Origin: Anisus vortex
Lineage: Eukaryota > Mollusca > Gastropoda > Planorbidae
Assembly: GCA_949126835.1 (NCBI GenBank)
Contig: OX421497.1
Coordinates: forward strand, 25,452,112 to 25,516,111
DNA: 64,000 nt
Direction of reading: 5' to 3'
The position numbers and the translations under genes are program-made. This document shows positions 14,101 through 24,658 of this stretch, one piece after another (positions within the stretch are counted from its first letter, which is position 1; each line of letters starts with the position of its first letter). Below the pieces are notes generated by a model, which worked only from the letters and a program-made list of their open reading frames with translations, ran no database searches and was not told the origin of the DNA.

Positions 14101-15887
14101 GAACATGGGGAGGGGAGGTAACGGGGAGATAGCATCAAGAGAGAAAGCTTTCCGACAACCACCCAGTTATTACCCAGATTAGTCAAATAGAGCGCCCAGT
14201 AACACTGATGGGAAATTAATCTACTCTGCTAGGTCCTTGTCTTAATACTCTACAGTCTATCTCTACTAGCACCCTGACACTCCTTGTTACATTTAATTAT
14301 ATCTCCAAAGGTTGGGCTTGTACTGCCTAGTTGCTTGTTGACAAAACAAAATAACACCAGTCAGTGGGGAGCCCCAGTAAACAGACATGACTAAAACAAC
14401 AATGAAGGAGAATTCATTAAAAAAAATCCATGAGCTATGATGATTAAATATAAAACACACAAACCTGTCGGCCAAGTTCTCTTTCCTTAATGCTCTAATG
14501 GCCAGTGTGATGTAATAGTGACACATAATTAAAACTTGTAGAAGCTTCATGTATTGCAAGAGAAAGTCAAGTTGACTTACATTCCAGAATATCCAATGAA
14601 CACCACTGCAGAACAAAAATATAATTATTCAGTGAGCTGTTGTTTCATTTGACATTAAATGATTCTTTGAAGAACTATGGGCATAAGATGTTGGACACTT
14701 TGAAGTTATCACCTTTTCTTAGTGTAGATTTATTATATTTTGATGTGAAAACTAAATAATCAGGCCCTACTCAAAAAGCTTTTCCTTATATTATAATATA
14801 ACTTTCTAAATGCCACAAAAACAGTACCGGTACTCTACGTCTACAGTTTAAAGTACTTTGCTCATGATATATTGCAAAAACTATGTCCATTATTTTGTAA
14901 AAGAAAAATATAAGTTAAAGGCAAAGTGTTTAATAGAATTGACCTACCCAGTAGCACATTCAATGGCAGCGGCATAAAAAATGACATATTGGTGACATGA
15001 AGGATGGTGGGCAATGTGGAGTTGTATTATCTTGACTATACATAGAACGGAAGTCAGAAAAGCTAAAACAGCCAACACACTACTCCTGTTAATGAAGAAT
15101 TTATAAAAGCATCTCAATGAAACATTATATTATAAATGTATTAACAATAAATTTTATGTGCAATAAGAAAACTAGTAAATTAAGCATCACACTGAGTGCA
15201 TTAGAATAATGAGTAAACAAGAAACTTTAAAAAACAACAACAGAAACATAGAGTTTTCACAAAAACTAGATCAAGCATATGAAATTCATTTTTTTAATAT
15301 TACTAGTTGTATATAAAAATATGGACATCCTCTACAAAAAAATAAAAATAAATTCCAAGAGTGTCTCTTTGGCATAAATAACTATTTTTCCGCCCAAATA
15401 TTTTAAACATTCTCACATGACAAATCCGTTAGATCAAAATGTTCACATTAAAGTATAAAGTAGTAAAAAAGCATGAACGATGGCTTTGTTTTCAATTAGT
15501 TTTACGTGTTGATTTGAATATAGATATGATGTTGATAAGTGCTTTTTGCACTATTTCGATGACTTGAAATAGTTACATTTTCTATCTAGGAATCATTTTA
15601 ATATTTTTGATGTATTTTTTGTAGTAAATAGATAAAAAGGTGATAACCTTCTGCATACTGTACAGAAATTAAATAAGCATACACCACATAATAGGTTTAC
15701 TTCTTCTTTTAGAGAACCCTAACCATCACATTAACCCTAACACTCTAAGTGTGTTCACAACTAACCTGACACAAGCCACTGTATCAAAGTTCTGCACACA
15801 GCTGTTCTCCATGATGTTCACCACTGTCATATTAGTGACATTTGGGAACAGGCCTGGCTCGGCAGCCATCTCTTCTAAATCAGACAT
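8102..15887 (-). CDS. Multi-pass (about seven-TM) membrane protein, 12 coding exons, 440 residues, family not recognised
   Basis: Exons (minus order): 15887-15766, 15085-14948, 14605-14465, 13009-12889, 12437-12395, 11588-11450, 11212-11148, 11009-10975, 10821-10777, 9796-9692, 8986-8759, 8242-8102. Every junction has GT..AG borders and all phases agree, which random ORFs would not do. The product begins MSDLEEMAAE with sequons at N16 and N19, suggesting an extracellular N-terminus. Hydrophobic helices lie near residues 42-63, 72-94, 104-122, 135-156, 175-213 (one or two helices), 236-257 and 284-302. A ~120-residue tail rich in Ser, Pro and Tyr follows, ending GKSDNF. The layout resembles a GPCR-like receptor or small solute carrier. 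I do not recognise the family and assign no function. The ATG has A at -3. Exons of 35-65 nt are unusually short but phase-consistent. Ends of a few exons (11450, 12889) rest on frame logic. Confidence 0.85.
9890..10553. mobile_element. piggyBac-type non-autonomous element (MITE), 664 bp
   Basis: The sequence is bounded by TTAA at 9886-9889 and 10554-10557. The termini are imperfect inverted repeats, CCCCTAACTTCCC on the left and the complement of CCATTAACTTCCC on the right. TTAA target duplication with C-rich short termini is the piggyBac signature. No transposase frame remains inside. It sits in an intron of the membrane-protein gene. Its ends resemble, loosely, those of the full piggyBac at 51654-55709 (CACTTAACATG...), so mobilisation by a related transposase is possible but unproven. 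Confidence 0.6.
13533..14076. mobile_element. Inverted-repeat element in an intron, 544 bp, family unknown
   Basis: GCAATAGAGCATTTGC at 13533-13548 is mirrored by the complement of GGAATAGAGCATTTGC at 14061-14076 (15 of 16 match). The symmetry continues weakly inward towards an ACGTG core on each side. No coding frame lies inside and I find no clear target duplication, so the exact borders are uncertain. Most likely a MITE. Confidence 0.4.
14679..14732 (-). repeat. Single diverged unit related to the 53-bp array
   Basis: This intronic stretch shares 'CATAAGATGT', 'CACTTTGAA', 'GTTATCACCTTTTC' and 'TTAG.GTAGAT' in order with the unit of the array at 6965-8100, in the same orientation. Its 'GTTATCAC' matches the coding end of the gene (positions 8108-8116) better than it matches the array consensus. 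It may be an older copy of the sequence that seeded the array. Confidence 0.55.
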
Positions 15888-15965
15888 TTTTCACGAGCTG
15901 CTCCTCATAGATCTAATAGAGACACTAATTGTGCCGAGATCTAAATTATCAATCCAAATTCTTCA

Positions 15966-17880
15966 TCATGTGGTGTGAGGCATACCAACTTTTACATTCA
16001 CTACAGTTTTTGCATCCTGCGGAGAAAAAAAAAGTAAAACACACATAAACACAAGATTTTATAAATAGGTCTATACAAATAAACTGTAGGAAAAAGAAAA
16101 CAAGTCTTTGCAAAACAACATATTTTGGTTCAATTATGGAAACAATATTAAATTAGTGTTGAAAACTCAGAAGCCAAAATTAGCTTGCTGCCATTAGGTC
16201 TTGGTTAGTATCGGTTAGTTTATATAGGTTAGGGATGGAAACCCCTTGACGACAATGGTCAAAATGGCTTTGTTTTATGCTATATATATAATCAAAAATC
16301 TCTATTAAAAATATTTTTTAATAGTCTAAATATAGTTTGCGAGACATTTAATGACTTGATTTGTGCAAATTTGGCATGGTCTTTACAAATCCTTCACAAA
16401 GAACAAAAAAACTTGTGGGCTAACGCAAGTAAAGAATTACCCAAAGTGAAGGCTTAATTTATATAGAATTACATTAGACTATTAAAATTGTTTGTTTTTT
16501 TGTCACTAAGTTCAGAATTAGGGAAAAAACTGCAAATGGATAAATGTGAACTTTTGTGTTTTTTACTTTAAAAAGACAGAAACAAAACTGCATATTATAA
16601 GCTAACTAAAAATATAATTCACTACAATAAGGAACGTTTCACACAAGAGCTACGGTACTAAATTCTAGGACTTTTTTTGTTTGATGTAAAAATAAAAATT
16701 GTTCCTTTGTTTTTGTTACTTTTTTATGTTTGCTGTTATAATTATAAAAGTATTTTGTCTTGGTATTATACTTGTCTGCTCTTTATGTTACTTTATAGGC
16801 ATGCAATTATAATTTATTCAACTAATGCAATTTTTTCTACCCAATTGAAAAAAAATTGGGGGAACATAGAAAAACCAAACAATAAAAATCTTCTTTTAAT
16901 ATTGATCATTCAGATAGACCTACATATTTTTTCCCCAGTGCACACAAGGAGCAATAAAAATCCTTTTTTTTTAAAAAAAAAAAAAAGCTGTTTCAAAGAA
17001 TTATTTCCATGGCGATCATTTTCAGTTTACAAATGCTTGGCCTAAAACTCCACCAATTTAACGCTGAAATATATTTCTTCATAAAAACTATATTAAAATA
17101 ACATTCATCCATACCAATGGAATGGCAGTAAAATTATATTAGGCCTATAATGGCTATATTTTTAGGCAAAAACGTCTTTCTAAAGTCTAAAAAAGTGTGC
17201 GGTTAGTACATCGGACTGCCAACAAAACGGCCCGGATTCTAGCCCTGCCACACTCAGTCACACTGAAAGAGTTTTGGGCTTTGGGTATATTGGTATAGTA
17301 TAGCCAGTATAGGACGTAATAATCTTCTATCTAGACATCTAGAAGTAACGTCTGTAAAGTTATTTATATAAAAGTATAAGTCATGCTTGTATTAGGTTTG
17401 TGCATAAAGGCCTCACTCTCTAGTAGGTAGTCTCTAGTATAAACTATAGTAGGCCTATAGTTTCAATTTGAACATGTTTACAAGAACATCATGGCAATAT
17501 TCATGGAGGATGTAAAAAGTGAAGTAGTGCCGTAGTAGTAAGGATCTATAAAGAGCTTTTATGAGTCTTTTTACTGTATATACATAATACATGTCATATT
17601 ACTGCAGTCCTTTACTGCCTTTAGGGATCATGGAATCATGGCTTTACTTCGACTTTACCATTCTGAATGATTCTATGTAGACGGACTAGACGGTGTACGC
17701 TGCCTGTAGCTTTGTTTTTTAACGTTGTTACACTCAGTTACACTGTTACTGTTACTGTTACACACAAAAAAAAGGTCGCCGTGCATGACTAAATGATACA
17801 CCAAAAAATTAGCATAATTTCGTTAATAATGATTGCACGGTTTAAGAAATAAGCAATGGAATACATTCAAATCTTACCAT
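15966..17880 (-). promoter_or_regulatory. Upstream ORF split by the first intron (17 codons)
   Basis: A non-coding first exon ends at 17878 with AAAATG directly followed by the donor GTAAGATT. The next exon starts at 16016 after a CAG acceptor. Splicing therefore places an ATG at the exact end of exon 1 and continues it for 16 more codons in exon 2, to a TGA at 15966-15968. This lies about 80 nt upstream of the main start at 15887. The uORF exists only in the spliced mRNA. Such uORFs commonly reduce initiation at the main ATG; whether this one does is unknown. The exon 1 assignment rests on the donor consensus and position only. Confidence 0.5.
17196..17357 (+). repeat. SINE family A, old copy
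   Basis: The copy keeps the tRNA-like head (GGTTAGTACATCGGACTG), a B-box-like GGATTCTAGCC and the hairpin tail GACGTAATAATCTTCT..AGAAG..ACGTCTGTAA. It lies in the first intron of the membrane-protein gene, opposite to its transcription. Confidence 0.7.
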
Positions 17881-18010
17881 TTTAAGGGTAAGAAACTAGT
17901 AGTGGTGGAAATTAGATGTTCTATTCATTGCTTGACTATCCATACAACATAATCAATTTACAATGCTAATGTCTCAGCCCTAAGCGGAAATGACGCGATC
18001 CTCTGACAAA
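17879..18010 (-). promoter_or_regulatory. Possible first exon start and promoter of the membrane-protein gene
   Basis: Immediately upstream of the putative exon 1 donor the minus strand reads through a short GC-richer block (GATCGCGTCATTTCCGC near 17985-18001) in otherwise AT-rich DNA. It contains a CRE-half-like TGACG and an ETS-like core. No TATA box at a convincing distance. The transcription start is not determinable from sequence. Confidence 0.25.
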
Positions 18011-18483
18011 TCACACATTATGTCCCTTTAAATTTCATAATAAATTAATGTAGCAATCACAATCAGTTAGTTTTAAAACGTGTGTGTGTTGTGTGTTGTA
18101 GGCCTATGTGTGTGTGTTTTTTATCTTCCCCAAATGAGTATCAGTTAATATTTTAAGTTATAATAAAACAATAGATAGTATATAGTCTATCAATATAAAG
18201 TTATATTATATAACCATCATATAACGAAGAAACACCCCGCTTCCCAACCCAGTTGCCAGTGTAGAAGTGTAGGACTACTGGTAGCCTGCCCTCCCTTTTA
18301 GACTTAGGCCTACACAATAATTTATAGCACAGACCAATATTTAAAGTTACAAAGACTAGATCTATCAATAATATTAATCATAAATATTTTAATATCTGAT
18401 CCATTTTGTTACAAGAATAAGAATGCAGCCTAATAAGTTACATCTAGACTCTAGACTATATTTTATCTTATCTTCTTATAAGT

Positions 18484-18646
18484 TTACAGACGTTCCTTCT
18501 AGAATCTAGATAGAAGATTATTACGTCCACTAGGCCCAAAACTCCTGCAGAGCGACAGGGATCCGTCGGTGGCAGGGATAGAACCCGCAACGTGTCAGTT
18601 GGTTTTTGGTTGACAGTCCGGTGAACTAACCGCTGGACCAGCCGGC
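18484..18646 (-). repeat. SINE family A (tRNA-derived), well-preserved copy
   Basis: On the minus strand it begins GCCGGCTGGTCCAGCGGTTAG (tRNA-like head with A-box character), has GGGTTCTATCCC as the B box, then a family-specific body, and ends in the hairpin tail GACGTAATAATCTTCT..AGAAGGAACGTCTGTAA. The internal Pol III promoter elements identify it as a SINE rather than a gene. Confidence 0.8.
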
Positions 18647-18664
18647 TTCATATAGGCCTACATT

Positions 18665-18712
18665 ACAGATACAGACGTTCCTTCTGTAAAGAAGATTATT
18701 GCGTCCTACGCA
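18665..18712 (-). repeat. Hairpin tail of SINE A/R2 family, truncated copy
   Basis: Only the 3' tail is present (ACAGACGTTCC..AGAAGATTATTGCGTCC read on the plus strand), consistent with 5' truncation during target-primed reverse transcription. Confidence 0.6.
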
Positions 18713-18765
18713 AATAGGCCTACTCTTTCTTCCCGAGTGGAATTCGGGCATGGAATGGGGTTGCA

Positions 18766-18899
18766 TGAACAAACCAAGAAAACCAGTAACTTAACATCAT
18801 TAAAAAAAAATAATAAAATGCAAGACTAGACGCGGACCACGGATTAGCGTTAAGGACGCAATAATCTTCTTGTCTTCTTTATAGAAGGAGCGTCTGTAA
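18766..18899 (+). repeat. Dispersed repeat R2, full-looking copy
   Basis: Starts GAACAAACCAAGAAAACCAG, contains an A-rich middle and GCAAGACTAGAC, and ends in the GACGCAATAATCTTCT..AGAAGGAGCGTCTGTAA tail shared with SINE A. It has no recognisable A/B boxes, so it may be a short non-autonomous LINE derivative. Confidence 0.65.
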
Positions 18900-18962
18900 T
18901 GTAGACTATAAGATAGGCCTATAGATCTTATTCTTATCTTGTATAGGGGGTATTTTATGAGC

Positions 18963-19247
18963 TTACAGATGTTCCTTCTAGATAGAAGCTTATTACGTCC
19001 ACTAGGCCCAAAACTCCTGCAGGGCGGCAGGGATTGGTAGGCGACAGGGCTAGAACCTAGGCCTTTCTGTTGACAGTAGTAGGCCTATGACAGTCCGGTG
19101 AACTAACCGTAGGCGCAGGACTATAAGCCAGCCTCACGTCCTACGCTTATCCTTGGTCTGAGTCTATATAGTCTTGCATTTTTATTTGTGTTTTAATTGA
19201 TATTAAGTATTAAGTTAGGCCTACTGGTTTTCTTGGTTTGTTCAGGG
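18963..19247 (-). repeat. SINE family A copy followed by an R2 fragment
   Basis: Positions 18963-19133 are a minus-strand SINE A with a disrupted head. Positions 19135-19247 match the R2 body without its tail. The two share an orientation, so this may be one chimeric insertion or two adjacent ones. Confidence 0.6.
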
Positions 19248-22200
19248 CCGTGTGCCGACACATTAACAACACGACATTGCCTATAAACATACGGACACTT
19301 AATCACACGACACTTAAACATACGGTCTCTTAATCACACGACATATATACATACGGACACTTAATCACACGACACTTAAACACACTTTTTTAAATTATAA
19401 CACTAAAATAAATAGAAAATAATATAGATCAAGATTACTTAAAAGAAAATGGGATAAGGGGAGAAAAATACCCCATGGCATCAACAGGGACATCTGTTCC
19501 CTTCGCCCGTCCTTGGTTTTCCTCACTCCCAATTCATCTCAATTTTTAATGAATTTATTCTTTAAATTTTTTTTTTTTTAGTTTCTTTTTTAGTTTTTTA
19601 ACTATATATATAAACACAATATTAATTAAACACACACAAAAAGCATTCAATGCGTTATCCCGACATTTCGTTCAGTAGAAGTCTTGCATAGTGATAACCT
19701 ACTATCTTTGGGCAGGGCAATAGAGATTTACCAACTACACGCACATAGGTATATATAGGCTATAAACTAACAGTCCAGATAAAAAATAATAATTAATCAA
19801 TGGTAATTTTTATTAACTCAGGGATGTACTAAATTAACCCACCGCTTTTTATTTTTTCAATGCTATTTTTTTTTGCTAAAATTATTATTATTAAATAGAG
19901 TGAAAATTTTTTTTTCTTATATATATTTTTCTATAGGGCCTATATATATATCAGCCAACAACAAACTGATTTTATATTTTCAAACTATTGAGTTTTTTTC
20001 ATTATAAGACAAAATGATTCTAAGAATTTTGATTCCAATCGTATGACTTTATGTTAACTTTAAGAAAGTTATGTAATTTTTAAATTTTGAAAGTGTTATC
20101 ATATTGACCTATACCTTTTGCCATCTTACAGTCCCATTTAAAAAAAATTCATCTCAAATAGTATTGGTTATGGATAAGTTATTTTGTTGACAAACACAAA
20201 AGTTTGTAGAAGAACATATGGGTTTAATTTTATTAACATAATTACCTCCTTAAATTTTACTTTTGCTACAGCATAGGCCTACCCTCAGTCCCTCTCTCGG
20301 CCCAATCCTTGGTCCGCCTTTCCTCAGTCCCTATTTTATCTGCATTGTTCTACTTTAAGTATAATTTTCTGTTATTTGCTATTGAGCTTAACTAACTTAA
20401 AAATATTATTCTTACAATATCATAAATTAACAAACGTTTAGAGCAAAATATTATCTGATCATTTTCTAGCAGTTGCTAGAATTCAATCTAATTGATAGTT
20501 AAATACATTAAAATTGTTGGACTATTACCATAAAATAAATGTGAACGTTTAGTAATGGGCCTATATATCTAATTTCTGGTTGATTTTAAATGTTCAAAAA
20601 AAGATGTTTACCACAAAAACGTTAATTCAAAAAAAAAAATATATATATAAAACGCTTGTACAATTTTCTTCAGTTTTTTTTAATGATGAGGTATTTTTGA
20701 TTTGTATAGAAAGAAATCTAGCTTTATGGTTTTTTGGCTATGCCAAATAATTCAGGATTGACTGTTATAATTTAACATGAATTTACAAGTAAAAGGCATT
20801 TAATTTAAACAATTTTAATTTATAGATTAGTTATTATTAAACCAATTGTTTTTGTTTTGTTGAAATTTTTTTTTAAAGAAAGGTGGTAACTGGGTTTTAG
20901 GGCCTTATCAGTATCAAAAATCAGATTCTGGACAAAATCTGGGTTAGGGCTTCCTGCGTATCCCATTCTCAGATTCCCGGTTCTGGAAGCCATTGGTGAA
21001 AGTAAATGTTTTAATATCTTAAAATATAACAGTTTTGTGTTGACTTCTGCATGGTTTCTCCGTAAAGTGCCTTGCCTTCGGCCTCAGTCCTGCTACAGCG
21101 GTATATTAATGATCTGATAAAAAAATATAATAGAGCAGGTTGACTTTTAGGTCGACTTAAAAATCTTACTACAATACACACTATTATGAAAAGGTTGTCG
21201 ACCCCCGGTCTGGAGTATTGTACACAAGTTTTAATTAAAGCTGCCCCCAGCTCAACGAAGGGCTACATATGTCACTCGGAACAGCATTTTCCCACATCTA
21301 TTCTCTCTCTATATATATACTGTTTATCAATCTACATATTATCATTTAGAAATGTTCAATCTATACACTGTCAAACCACTTTTACTTTTAAAACACATTC
21401 AGAACAAACGAAAACAGCAAAATAAAAAAAAATAAAAACATTAGTAAGCTTGATCTCAAAGAGTTATTTTTAATTAATTTCTGAACATAAAATAGATGGT
21501 AACTAGAACCAACATTAGAAATATAAAAAAGAAAACTATGCTGCCATAAATGTACAAAGTAAAAGAATCTTTTTCTTGGGTTTTGTTATTGTAGGGTAAT
21601 GAAATAAAACATATTTTTTATTCATTGACTCATTGCATTCACAACAATACAGACACCCATTACTGTCAATTACATGAAAAAAAAAGGAAGATGATCAGCT
21701 GTCTAAATAAGAACAGGATTAAACTTAAAGAGTTGTCTATCCTGTTTCACAGAAAACATCAGACTTTAGACAAAAATTACATGCATAATAATGAGAGAGC
21801 GTTTACTCCAAACAGCCAAAATAATAAGCAAAAATGACATGTAGGCTACACAGTTAGAATAGAAATGGTAGTAAAACAAAAAATTAGTTTTTAAGTTGTT
21901 GTTTTTTATTATATAGTGCTGGTGAAGCAAACTCTAAATCATTAAAGATGCATTACAAAATTAAAACAGTTAAATTATTACAAAAAATTAACTATGTTGG
22001 CAACAAAACTACATAAAAAATTCAAAGTGTTTCTATATTGGCAAATACAAAAAACATAGCCTACTGAATCACTAAAAAAATTAATCTTACGAAAGTGTTG
22101 TTGTAATAAAAACATGCAAGAAATCTACAAAATTATTATAGGTAATCACTTGATGCAAACATTACTACTGTTATATATCTGTTTACATAATAAGTAAAGT

Positions 22201-22814
22201 TAAATAAAGAAAAACAAAAAATATAATTTAAAAAACACATCTATTATAAAATAAAAAAATGATGTTTAAAGTGAGAAATTGAAAACCTAATTATATATAC
22301 TGAAAATATACACATTGGTAATAATGACAACAACAAAAACGATTCATTAATTAATTATATGATCTGAAATATATATATTGGCATGGACACTATTGCTACT
22401 GATTATCTACTGATATATTCATTGGATTAGAGAAAATTATAAACTAGCTATGACTTGAAAAATCTTCAAAATTAACTCCCACTACAAAACCTCTGCTAAA
22501 ATATTTCAACAATATTACGGTATAATACAATCATTTGAAAACAAAATATATATATTTTGCAGGATCCAACAAAGTAACTCTGAATTTTTATACTAAAAAT
22601 TCAAAAACTTTATAGTTTCTTAAAACTTACTAATCGTTAAATTAGGAATGAATCACAATCATACAAGTATAGTTTGTCAATGACAAAATATTTCCTTTTT
22701 TAATAGCACTGAACAAGTACAAGTCTTAAGACTTTATGCACCTCAAAATTATTACCCATAGTTTTCCTTCTGTAAAGATATTTTTATTTCTTAACAAGTG
22801 TTATTTGTGACAAT
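19248..22814. other. No gene seen; AT-rich with short repeats
   Basis: Positions 19260-19385 hold about four imperfect ~30-bp units built on 'ACGGACACTTAATCACACGACACTTAAAC'. The rest is AT-rich unique-looking sequence with TAGGCCTA motifs up to about 20280 and none after. A minus-strand AATAAA at 22783-22788 may serve the zinc-finger ORF. I find no exon with convincing borders. Confidence 0.5.
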
Positions 22815-23747
22815 TCACACTATGTATCTTTCACTGGGATGAAGTTTTTTGTGAAATTTCAAAGATGACGTGTCTGAAAAGGTTTTATGGCATATTTTAC
22901 ATTTAAATGACTTTTCACCAGTATGAACAACTTGGTGTCTTTTTAAATGGGAGTGCTGATTAAATGCTTTATAACATACTTTACATTTAAATGACTTTTC
23001 ACCAGAATGAAGAACTTGGTGTCTTTTTAAATGTGAGTCCTGATTAAATGCTTTATGGCATATTTTATATTTAAATGGCTTTTCTCCAGTATGAATAGCT
23101 TGGTGTATTTTTAAGTCTGAGTTCAGATTGAATGTTTTATTGCATGTTTCACATTTAAATGGCTTTTCACCAGTATGAAGCACTTGGTGTCTTTTTAAAT
23201 GTGAGTGCTGATTAAATGCTTTATGACATATTTTACATTTAAATGGTTTTTCACCAGTATGAAGCACTTGGTGGATTTTTAAATTTGAGGGCTGATTAAA
23301 TGCTATATGACATATTTTACATTTAAATGACTTTTCACCAGTATGAACAACTTGGTGTCTTTTTAAATGTGAGTGCTGATTAAATGCTTTATGACATATT
23401 TTACATTTAAATGACTTTTCACCAGTATGAACAACTTGGTGACTTCTTAAATTTGACTTGGTTGCAAATGCTTTATGACATATTTTACAATTATATGTTT
23501 TTTCACCACTATGAACACCTTGATTTGTCTTTAAAGAAGAGCTGCAAGAAGACATCTTATGCACGATTTGACTACAACTTTGTTTTTCCAAAATATGCAA
23601 TTTTATGTGTATTTTGATTTTTCTCCAATAATTAAAATGCTTTTGGCAAATCAAACATTGGAATGTTTTCTGTTCAGTATTCTTTCTTTGCTGACTTTTC
23701 ACATGTGAAGTTGAAGATGATTGTGATATTACTTTGCTATATGTCTA
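22815..23747 (-). CDS. C2H2 (Kruppel-type) zinc-finger protein ORF, start unresolved
   Basis: The frame encodes ten finger positions joined by TGEK(P/S)F(K)C linkers, so the product is probably a nuclear DNA-binding protein. Eight fingers have intact C2H2 ligands. The second position is degenerate, and the eighth has Tyr for the first Cys (FKYKIC). Fingers 4, 6 and 9 share the helix NQHSHLKRH and finger 8 has NQDSHLKRH, so four fingers carry the same contact residues (Q, S, H, R), a sign of recent internal duplication. No in-frame ATG precedes finger 1 before the TAG at 23745-23747. The N-terminus must therefore come from an upstream exon (weak acceptor at about 23743) or the copy is broken. 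An open exon-like segment with AG/GT borders lies at about 23794-23892, but its phase does not join. The C-terminus is RYIV-stop. Confidence 0.6.
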
Positions 23748-24154
23748 AACAACTTGATTGTTTTCAATAGGAACTTGTCTGTTTATTACCTTGGAGAATG
23801 CTTTTGAATGAATTTGTTCTTGTTGATAAGTCTATTTGGCCCACTCCATCATAGAAAGTTCTTCTCTGTCCAGATTCTATGTCACATTTCTATAATTAAA
23901 AATTATTAATACTTTAAATTAAAGTGTTTTAGCATGCCACGTTTTCTATACATTAGTAAATGAGTAATCTAAACAGGAATTTTAGCTTTTAATAATTCTG
24001 AGTAACTGTGTGTTTGGCTTGCACGTGGTACTTCATATCCCATGCGGCATGATGTCTCTTTTATTTTCGACACCGCTCACCATATCTGAGTTGATGGATA
24101 ATAGTTACTGTTGTTGACAAGGGTCAATAGGAGAATGACCAGTACCATAGACAT
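23748..24154. other. Short intergenic stretch upstream of the zinc-finger ORF
   Basis: It contains the exon-like minus-strand segment 23794-23892 (preceded by TTTTTAATTATAG, followed by GTAATA), whose open frame does not fit the zinc-finger frame. Nothing else is recognised. Confidence 0.4.
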
Positions 24155-24658
24155 ATCTCTAATCCAGTCAAGTTTGGATTACTGCAACAGTTGTCTGTTA
24201 GGTTTGTCTCAGAACCAGCTGCAGAGACTCCAGAGGGTACAAAACAATGCAGTATGTATTGTGTCGTAGGTAAAGAAGCAGGATCATATCTCTCCAGTTC
24301 TATAAGATCTCCACTGGCTCCCTGTGATGAAGCATCACTAAATTATGTCCCTTACCTATGGGTGTATATATATGGCACAGCATCTTCCTACCTTGAAAAC
24401 ACACGCCATCAAAGGAAATGGAAAAGGAAACTTCTCATCACAGTCACTCCTTAGAATTCCCAGTGTGGATGGACAAAAAAAAAGTCTTTTGCAGTGCGCT
24501 CATTTGAATATGTGGCGTTGTCTATATGGTACAGCTTGCCCCAGACAATGAGCAATTCTGAGACAAAAAAGTCTTTTAAAAAGAGTTTAAAGACTTTTCT
24601 ATTAAACTAGTGACCGTGTGCCTTGGGTAACAATACATCTGCCAATGCAATTTATACT
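24155..24658 (+). pseudogene. Decayed LINE reverse-transcriptase C-terminus (CR1/Rex/L2-like)
   Basis: The frame contains 'SLDYCNS' and 'LQRLQRVQNNA', the thumb-proximal block of CR1/Rex/L2-type reverse transcriptases, followed by frameshifted remnants of the usual C-terminal region. The sequence is interrupted by the gypsy element: its 3' UTR resumes at 32699-32776 and ends in an ATT-rich tail. Not functional. Confidence 0.65.

Larger units (their letters stand above)
8243..15765 (-). other. Introns of the membrane-protein gene
   Basis: Introns longer than 300 bp lie at 8243-8758, 8987-9691, 9797-10776, 11589-12394, 12438-12888, 13010-14464, 14606-14947 and 15086-15765. They are AT-rich. 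Recognised content is the piggyBac-type MITE at 9890-10553, the inverted-repeat element at 13533-14076, the satellite-like unit at 14679-14732, and a decayed SINE B trace near 9218-9275. I see no nested gene or structured RNA. Confidence 0.6.
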
